NCBI GenBank assembly: GCA_964035545.1
Contig: OZ037770.1
Coordinates: 12,842,642 to 12,906,641, forward strand
Direction of reading: 5' to 3'
Source of the DNA: Bugula neritina
Taxonomy: Eukaryota; Bryozoa; Gymnolaemata; Cheilostomatida; Bugulidae
Length of the DNA stretch: 64,000 nucleotides
Under the pieces are notes generated by a model. It saw nothing but the letters and a program-made list of their open reading frames with translations, searched no databases and was not told the origin of the DNA. The position numbers and the translations under genes are program-made. This document shows positions 56,083 to 64,000 of this stretch, in pieces (the first letter of the stretch is position 1; every line of letters starts with the position of its first letter).

Positions 56083-59000
56083 GTTGAATGAAATATAACC
56101 AGTCTATAAACTTGTATATAGTATCTAACCCTGAGAAAACAGATATATTAAGCTGAGACTGATTTCTAATTTCATGAACTTCATATTAGAAAGAAAGTAG
56201 AATTACAAAACAGAATAAAATGTTAACCACTGCTATCACTTTAATCTCCAATTAAATAGTTAGTAGAGTGTGTGGGTTTTTATGTTTGCTATGTAGAGTT
56301 ATATATATGTAAAACTTCACTCATTGTTTACCCACAGAGGACCAAAGTAAACACAGTTTACTCATGCAGATAAGGATGGCAGGCAATGTTAACCAAGGTA
56401 CTCTCAGTAAACCATATTACAATTGTTAAAACTAGAAAATAAACGGTTCCTCGTAGTTTATAATTTAAATTTGAATTGAGTTTTTAGCATCAAACTGAAA
56501 TTACATGCAGCTACACTACAGAGGTTCAAAATATCGTATGTATCCTTAGTTGTATTGAGAGATCTAGCTAGTAAGCTAATAAGAATATAAAACTTACACA
56601 ACTTTATAGTAGCTATTTCTGTGAGAAACTCTAATGGAAAGGCTTTTTACTGCAGGCTAAGGACTCATTTATATGTGACACTGGTGCAATTATGGATGCT
56701 CTTCCTAACATCACCAATGGCCTTTACTGAAGGTTGAACCCATAACCTGTTTTCCCTTAGACCCAGGCTTCTCCTATACCTAGTAAGAATATACAAAAAA
56801 CAAATGTGATTTAAAAAACAGGGTGCTTACACTTACAGTGAAGTTTGAATTTTCAGGACACTTACATGTTTTCACTGCAATTCAATTTTCTTAACATTTT
56901 TGCCAGTTTACTACGCAGAGGTTGATGGCATATGGGTTATTGCTAAGCACAAATTCTTGAAGAGCTATAACCAGCTAATTTCGCATCTGGCTAATTAGTA
57001 AATGATAATGTCACCATAGCAAACAGGTTTATGCAAAGATTGTTTAATCTAAAACTTACAATTGTTTATTCTCAAAAAATTGTGCACCAAACGGATTTAT
57101 GATATGTTTATGAAAATACTCATGTATAGTGGCTTGCCACATCACAACTACTACCCATAGTTGCGTCAGAATAGCATGTTATTAGTCTAAGATTTTAAAG
57201 CAAGATATTCCACAGAATTGATTAATACCAACTAAGCTTAGTTTGATACAATGTATAGTATATTTCTTGCAAGTAATATGCAAACTCTATTTTGCAATAA
57301 TTTTAAATACATGATATACTAGCTCTATTTCATTTAATTATCAATTTATTAGCTGTATTATCTAACAACAAAAGTAAAAAGCTTGCCAACCACCTTAAGG
57401 TATAGCTTTATAACCTGATAAACAAAAGCCAATTTAAATAAATTTTATATGCAGAAAATAAATTTATGACATTATTTTATTTTAGTGTTAGGTTGGCAGC
57501 AACCTATTATAGCAATTTATATTATTTGATGACAACTAACTTTATTAGTTTTTACTTGTTGCAAAGTTAAACCGCAGAGACTGAGCATAAGTTTATAACT
57601 GGAGACAAGTCAGTGGGTTGTAGACCTAATGGTACTATAACATTAACTATACTGTCGAACTTAAATTTGAAGATAAAGAATAGGAATTTTTTAGGTTAAA
57701 ATTTCAAACTTCTAGACAACTGTTAGCCCATCACAATGAAGCTCCCAAGAATTTTAGTCTTACCGAAGTATAGCAGAATCTCTAATACTGGAAGAGATAC
57801 TAATGGAGTAATGGTAACTCTAATTCTCAATTATCTACGCTTTGTCCTGTTCGGGTAGTGGGACTAATAGTAACTCTAATGCTAATAGTAAAAAGAAAAG
57901 CTATTCACCTATTAATACTAATATAGTTGTACATGTAGTAATATTATTATTAAATTTATTTTAATAATTATAACTTTTAAATTTATGCATAACTATAAGC
58001 GATACTTCCTTAGCAAAACCTATGGTTATGATATTAAAAAATAACAGTTAGACTTTAGCCTAAAGTTGAGTGCAACTAGAAGTAGAGGGAAATTTTCTAA
58101 TAGTTAAACTTAAACTTGAGGAAAGATTTTTTTACATTTCTAAACTTCAATTTGGCATTCACATTTTGATTTACTTTGACATCACCTAACTTTTATCAAC
58201 TATTCTCACTCTGACGTTGCCTTTGGGCCTTAGTGTATATTTATTTATTAATATAACTATTAGTATTACAAATTGAAATTATAAAATTCAATATGAATAT
58301 CAAAATCATGATTATTAAAATAATAACATGCTACTGATACATCATATATGTTTGGTGCAGAAAAATTAAAATCAAAAAGATTCAGAGTAAAATAGTGTAA
58401 TTATGCTACATTAAATATAATTAAACATGGTAACCTGAGTTAGAGATTTACTTCAAGTTAAAGTTTTGATGATTACGCCTTCGACCAGCTAGGAAACTAA
58501 CCACATAGCTAAAGTGGTTTCAGTTCAGTTTGTATAGCAATAACTTTAGAATGACGGAGATGATGATGAGAATATTTTTTCCTTCAAATTTGAACGCAGA
58601 GGCTACAATTACATATAATTGTTTAGCGATTCGATTTTTGATTTGTTTGATTTTCATCTCCATTTCCGGTTATGCACTCATGGGAGAAAAACATAGTCAA
58701 AGTGCCAAATTCGATCGCAATAACTATAAGCAACAATTACTAATAGTAATAGACTACTAGTACTTATAAATGTATGAATAAAATTTAAAACGAATATTAA
58801 AAAATATAGTGTAGTGATTGTTATAATTCGGTACCAATTGCGCTAATTATTAATGTTATTTATAATTTTAATTAAATTGAAATTCAAATTGTATTATCAA
58901 ATTCAACATGAATATCATTATGATTATCATAGACATTATGTCTATGATTATCAATATCGTAATGACAATGATAACCATAATGATGATCACCATAATAGTC

Positions 59001-60054
59001 GGCTATTGATATAGTGTATGGTATTAATTATGATATTACTATTACTATTAGTATTACTATTACTAATTGATTACTAATAATATTGATTATAACTCAGTCT
59101 CATGCGACCAACTCGAACTCATAATCGTAATGATAATCATAATGAGTGTTATTGGAAATAGAAATAAATTAATCATTATATTGTGATTATTATTCATTAT
59201 GAGTTAATCCTAATAATATTATGAGTTTTGACTTCTGAGGCATGTAAGTTGTAACTTTCTTTTAGTTTTACTTTTTTATTTTGATCAAAATATTTCATTA
59301 TGATTGTTACTGTTAGTAGGCTAATTATAATAGTAATAATCTGTTATTATTATTGTTCTTAACTGCTAGTTGTAAAAATATAATTCATTGATTTTAAAGA
59401 ATTTATCAATGCCCATAATCAGAATATTCACAATCATACTCATAACCATTCCAAATTTAATGGTGAATATATTATTGTATACAGATATAATAAGATTATT
59501 ATTAATGCAGTTCTAATAGGAATGATGACTACAATACTGATAGTAAATGTAAGTATCAATACATAAGTGTGAATCAGACAACATTGCATTATGGTTGTGA
59601 CGGTTAAATACTTATCACATCGGTTTTTTTATTCACATGTATATAGCTAGATATTAATAATGATTTGATTAACTGAATACTAGTAATAATATAAGTATGA
59701 TATAATTTTTAAGAGTGAGTGTGATCAAGTCATTTTTAACGATCATTATAATCTTGAAATCTAGTGGAAATTTATATTAAGAAGTTAGTGAGCAACAATG
59801 CCCACTGAATTTAATTTTTTAAAATCATGAATCGCAACATTCTTTTCAGCAATTTAATTTCTATCAGAGTTTTTCATACAAAGCAAGTTTGGCCTCTTGT
59901 TTAACTAAAAGGAATTAACTATAATATACTAATTTTCTGGCGTTATTGTGCCTTAACCAAAATATTCTTTTGATTTCGACGTCAGTTAGCTCTATCTGAC
60001 TCATTTGTAATCTATTTCTAGAGTTCACTGCCGGTTTCAGACTTTCTTTTTGTC
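56083..60054. other. Intergenic region between caspase copy B and MRPL23
   Basis: This is a divergent promoter interval with copy B to the left and MRPL23 to the right. It is very AT-rich, with ATT/TAATA simple repeats around 58900-59360 and one SINE (56600-56785). A 76-residue frame at 58530-58760 has one hydrophobic stretch but no splice or family support, and I do not call it a gene. Confidence 0.6.
56600..56785 (-). mobile_element. SINE family B
   Basis: Landmarks are TTTATAGTAGCTATTTCTGT, AAGGACTCATTTATATGTGA, GGATGCTCTTCCTAACATCA and GGTTGAACCCATAACC. It lies upstream of caspase copy B. Confidence 0.78.
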
Positions 60055-60758
60055 ATGGCTTACAAAAGATTTGGATTGGGAGGACAAATTATGTAAGTAG
60101 AGCTTATAATCAAGTCCTACTAATTATTTAGTCTCCTGTTTGTAATCCAGTTTTAGCTATGTTTGATCCATGTTTTGAGTTGGTGTTTGTCAAATCTTGA
60201 TAGACCATCACTCTATGTCACTATTTGTCTCAAATCTTGATACATCATCACTGTGTTGCTGCTTATTAAAATATGATTTCAACCAGCACTAGCAGTAAAT
60301 GTAAATGTGTACGTAACCTCTCTAAATTATTTACTTGATACTGTAAGCTACTTGCATTATTTGTTTACAAAAAAAAAATTATTAAGATTATCATTTTGAA
60401 TTAACATCTATCCCGGAGTGAATTGAGTTTTTAAGAAAATTATTTTTCTTGAGTATGTTTTTTTATTATTCAAATAGCAGTCATTTGATTTTAATTAACT
60501 GCTGGACTGATTTATATTACTATCTCATTCATGTAAAACTCAAAATTGTTTAATTATTTTCACTTTGGTTCAAATCAAGTTGCATAAGTTGGTCTCTGTT
60601 TTTTCTAGTCCGTTTTGGAAAAGAGAAATTGAAAGTTTGCCAAAATGGCAGAAGGGCGACCCTCAAATTAGAATATTTCTACCAACGTTCTGGATGAAGA
60701 TGATAAAGCCACCAGAAGACACCCCTTCGAATCAAGTATATTTCGTCACCCATCCCCA
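60055..60758 (+). CDS. MRPL23: Mitochondrial ribosomal protein L23 (uL23m), first two exons
   Basis: Exon 1, 60055-60092, encodes MAYKRFGLGGQI and splits a codon at a GTAAGT donor. Exon 2, 60609-60758, follows a TTTTTCTAG acceptor and encodes PFWKREIESLPKW, GDPQIRIFLPTFWMKMIKPP and NQVYFVTHP before a GTGAGT donor. The order Gly-x-Pro-Gln-(I/L)-Arg-(I/V)-Phe, then a hydrophobic block, Pro-Glu-Asp-Thr and a beta strand matches the N-terminal part of animal MRPL23 as I remember it. The protein sits near the exit tunnel of the mitochondrial large ribosomal subunit. Later exons (expected Met-Thr-x-x-Asp region) were not found before base 64000, so the gene probably continues past the right edge. 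It is divergent from copy B of the caspase gene, 4 kb away. Confidence 0.78.
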
Positions 60759-61959
60759 GTGAGTAGCTGCATCTACTTTACCTACTTTCATCAATTTCAG
60801 TTTCAGCAAGCTCTCATACCTGTTGGTTACTGGTTACTACTGTCTGCATCTTATATCTCAATTGTTTGTTGTTTAGTTTGAAATAGGCAATAGATAAGTT
60901 ACCATTACGTACTTGTAATAGAGGGATTACCTTTTTATACTTTCTCTATAGGGATTATCCCTATGTACTTGTAATAAAGGGATTATCCTTGTGCACTTTC
61001 TCTGTAGGAATTAACTTCATGTATTTGCAGTTAGGGAATTCTCATTCCCTGCTTGCAGTAAGTGGATCACCCTTTCTTGTCCGTAGTAGACTGTAGACTG
61101 TAGAGCCTTTGGTGTCAAGCCCAAAATCCGGTCCACAGTGACTTTGCCCACCAGATACATCATGAAACAATTTGTTTCCTACTTTTTTGAGTTTCATTAG
61201 CCGTTAAGACTTTCAATAAACTTGAGTTCATGGCAGCAGACAGCTGACAACAGAGCTGCGTGGAGAGCTGCAACCAAATCTAAGCTTAATCCATAAAACA
61301 GTCATAGTCGTATCGACTGACTGCAAGAGAGAGAGAGAGAGAAGACTTTCACAGCTATTAGGTGTATTAGTAATAGCATCAGCTACGCCATACTCTATAC
61401 AATTAGGTTACTGTTTATGCAGTTGTAGCTCTCCAAACTGTTACTTGACATTTTTCAGTAGAAGTAAAGAGCTAGTGAAAGCAATGAAAGTGAAACTAAT
61501 GGACATTATTGTTACCGGTATTGCTGAGTGACCTTGTTTGTTTGTTAGCTCTGGAGTATTCTAAAAGTATTATAACTCAATAGTGACATGACGTTCTATA
61601 GGAAGTTGCGTTCTTCAGATCAGGAGGTGATAATTTGTTATTTCTAGGTTTTTTCCAATTTGAAATAAAGATTGAAAGTGTTTAGTGTTACTTCATGGTA
61701 ACCATAGAAACTGTTGTTAAGTTGATGATGACTAGCTTATAGAAGAGTTGTCTTCTACTGTCTCCAATGTGCTCTCAGTCTGTTAGTAGGCTTCTGCTTG
61801 ATCTATTTAAATAATTGATAAAATTATTTTTTGGAGTTGCGTTTTCTTCTACATTATTTCAGTTTATAGGTGTCCCCTATTGCTGTTACAATAATCATTC
61901 AAGTTCAATTAGCAAATCACACCAGGCAATTTTCTTAAATAGTATTATTCTTTATGTAG

Positions 61960-62115
61960 AACATATACAGCAGACCAATGGCTGTGCATGTTGTGGTACA
62001 GGAGATATTGTGCTGCTCTTTCTAACTCACCCATAGTGCTGTTGACTATTTGAACCCATGACCTATCACTTACTATGCCTGACTCTAACTCCTAGACCAC
62101 TTCTGGTCTCTGTTT
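61960..62115 (-). mobile_element. SINE family B fragment
   Basis: Landmarks TGTGGTACAGGAG, TGCTCTTTCTAACTCACC and TTTGAACCCATGACC place it in the family. It is diverged and probably lacks the tail. The 73-residue frame across it is not a gene. Confidence 0.6.
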
Positions 62116-63317
62116 GTAGATGAGTCACTGCTCAGCAATGCAAACTGTTGTTTGGTTGAAAGGAAAGATTTTCTTTTAATTCGTAGTAATTTAATTGCTC
62201 CAATTTTAAATTATGAAAGCATAAGATATGTAGGTTGTAACTGTGTTAGATTAGTTTTTTCTATAATTCTAGAAATACACTACATTTCCAAACTTATGCA
62301 AATAGATGTTTGGGAAAAGCTGCATTAAATGAAATTACAGCCATTAGTCCATGCAAATCCATTAGCCTAAAACTAAAACGCAGTAATCGTGTTTTTTTGG
62401 AGTCTCCAGTGGTATTTTGGAAATCATTTTATTATTAGTTCAGGCTGTTTGCTAATTTATCTGAGAATATTCCTGGCAAAATAATTATTCTATTTAATGT
62501 GTGAATATTCCACACAGAGCTGCCCATCAAAAGATAATGCGAAACTAAGGGCAAAGTACAATCCACACTGCATTTCTATTTGCATTATGATTCCAGGCTT
62601 GGACAAGTAGTGAAGCATTGTCCTTCCAAATTTATTTTTTATTGCCGTGTCTTGATTTCACCACATTCTGTTCGTTTAGAAGGTAGTGTGTGTAGGCTTG
62701 TTAAACATTTCTCTGCTTTACATGTTTTAGACCTTTTGGACAATTTTTAATGCTTTCAAAATTCATTCCAGACATTTCTATTTTGGTTTTTGTTTATATT
62801 TTTCTCAGCCATCAAAGAAATGTAGGAATTTATAGGACTTTATTTACAAAGATGATTGCGATTTTCTCAACAATCTGGTATACAGGATATCATGCAGCAT
62901 TGTCTATACGCTATGAATAGTATGTGATGGAAAACAAGTTGATAATAAAGATTAGTTAATACTTAACAATGAACTATCATGTTTAGTAAAAAATACAAAA
63001 AAATTGAATCACCAAAACTTGTAGTAAAAACTAGGTGTTTGTTTTTCCCTCAAATTTCGAATTGTCATAGTACGCCATAAATAAATATATAGTTGCTGAA
63101 CTTAGCATATAGTTTAGTTACATAATGACTAAGTAAGGCAGCAGCAGTTTAGAGTTTCTATTAGTAGGACTCAGTAACTCTTTCTACTCAGTCCGACTGA
63201 GTTATCAGTCATTTAGATGATAATGATTTGATATGTGTAATAGTCAGTAGCTGAGTATACATCGGTGCCAATGAGGTGCTAAACACGGCTGCACTAGTGA
63301 CTTTCAAGACGTCTGCA

Positions 63318-63440
63318 TCACGCTGGGTCACATTGTATGACTGGAACAGGTCGGCAATTTCTCACATACCCGACTATTTTCTCTGGACAATATAGAGCTA
63401 TGTTATCCCGGAGGGTGTGGTTGGTATCGTATATTGCAAT
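63318..63440 (-). CDS. Possible terminal exon of an unidentified gene
   Basis: This stretch is richer in G and C than its surroundings. On the minus strand, after a good acceptor (TTTCTCTATTTCAG), only one frame is open across the first 71 bp: IAIYDTNHTLRDNIALYCPE and then KIVG. A GTATGT donor follows at 63369, or the frame continues to a TGA at 63318-63320. Other frames on both strands are also open over part of 63220-63370, so the true reading is unsettled. I do not recognise the protein. A pseudogene fragment is equally possible. Confidence 0.3.
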   Translation of the reverse strand: MAIYDTNHTLRDNIALYCPEKIVGYVRNCRPVPVIQCDPA

Positions 63441-64000
63441 CTGAAATAGAGAAACATTTGGGTTTCATTAGTTGATTCCAGAAAAAATGTATAGAAATTC
63501 ATTCTCAAGTTTGACATTTATAAAATGAAATTAAATCTCATGCTATATTTTTCTAGCATCCCATTTTTTGGCTAAATTAGTCTTGCACTAGAGTTATTTG
63601 GCAAAAGAGAAATTGAGCATGTATTGATAAATTGAAAAAAGGAGAAATTTATTTATTTCTATTGACATGGATTAAGTTTTCTTATTGAGGAAATGATATG
63701 GTTGTTGCTCTTAATTCTAGTTGGAGTGATTAATGATCAAGAGAAGTTATCTTCTCTTTAAGAGATAATTATTAGACCACTAAAAGTAAAGACAGTCTCT
63801 TAGCTGTAAACACTTCCATGAGTATTTAGACTAATATCGTCTCCATTTGACGAAATCCTATGATACCAAACTCAAATCTATGTCAGCTATGCTCTATAAC
63901 CAGGTTTTTATGTAAAATCAGTAAAAAATTTATTAATCACAGAGTTTTTACTAAATTTCTTCAAGTTAGCATCTTTATTATCAATTGTTGTCCTATTAGA

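Larger units (their letters stand above)
60759..64000. other. Presumed intron or flank after MRPL23 exon 2
   Basis: No third MRPL23 exon was recognised. The region holds a degenerate tandem repeat of about 50 bp at 60920-61070 (GTACTTGTAAT, GGGATTA(T/C)C, CTTTCTCT(A/G)TAGG), a SINE fragment at 61960-62115 and an exon-like island at 63318-63440. The remainder is AT-rich with nothing else identified. Confidence 0.5.

Noticed and set aside
58530-58760. 76-residue plus-strand membrane protein
   Set aside because: One hydrophobic stretch in AT-rich DNA is expected by chance; there is no neighbouring exon or known family.

Overview
The window is from an AT-rich, intron-rich animal genome. Introns are short to medium with clean GT-AG borders, proteins are metazoan (leucine-rich-repeat Roc-COR caspases, F-type-lectin/FN3 receptors, a mitochondrial ribosomal protein), and there are tRNA-derived SINEs and a Ty3/gypsy LTR retrotransposon. 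A marine lophotrochozoan such as a bryozoan or mollusc is my best guess, but nothing in the sequence proves the phylum.

Layout. (1) 1-21.8 kb: two tandem paralogous genes on the minus strand. Each encodes a secreted-signal, single-pass receptor-like protein with FN3-like modules around an F-type-lectin (discoidin-fold) domain. The upstream copy (11252-21841, 15 exons, 810 residues) is complete. The second (10172 down to the left edge) has 13 matching exons and loses its membrane and tail exons off the window. (2) 23.9-36.4 kb and 47.1-56.1 kb: two tandem paralogous genes, also on the minus strand. Each encodes one long protein ordered LRR array, Roc GTPase, COR, acidic linker, caspase p20, repeat-bearing linker, caspase p10. 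The models assemble in phase to 1498 and about 1307 residues. In the first gene the LRR exons sit in an 824-bp intron-plus-exon cassette repeated almost perfectly three times, with older and broken copies beside it. (3) 38.3-45.8 kb: a GC-rich Ty3/gypsy element with near-identical LTRs, a tRNA-Leu primer site, gag-pol broken by stops and frameshifts, and an extra zinc-finger reading frame after pol. It sits between the two caspase genes. (4) 60.1-60.8 kb, plus strand: the first two exons of mitochondrial ribosomal protein L23. (5) The rest of 56-64 kb is AT-rich and mostly empty, with SINE fragments and one unidentified exon-like island near 63.4 kb.

Most notable is the single-chain LRR-Roc-COR-caspase design. 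By analogy with NLR-type sensors I infer that ligand binding by the LRRs would be coupled through a Roco GTPase switch to a built-in cysteine protease. The modular, in-phase, recently amplified LRR exons would let the recognition surface change by copy number. The neighbouring lectin-like receptors make an innate recognition or allorecognition cluster conceivable, but that is inference. All gene models were built by hand from splice sites, reading frame and comparison between paralogs; no transcript or database evidence was available.
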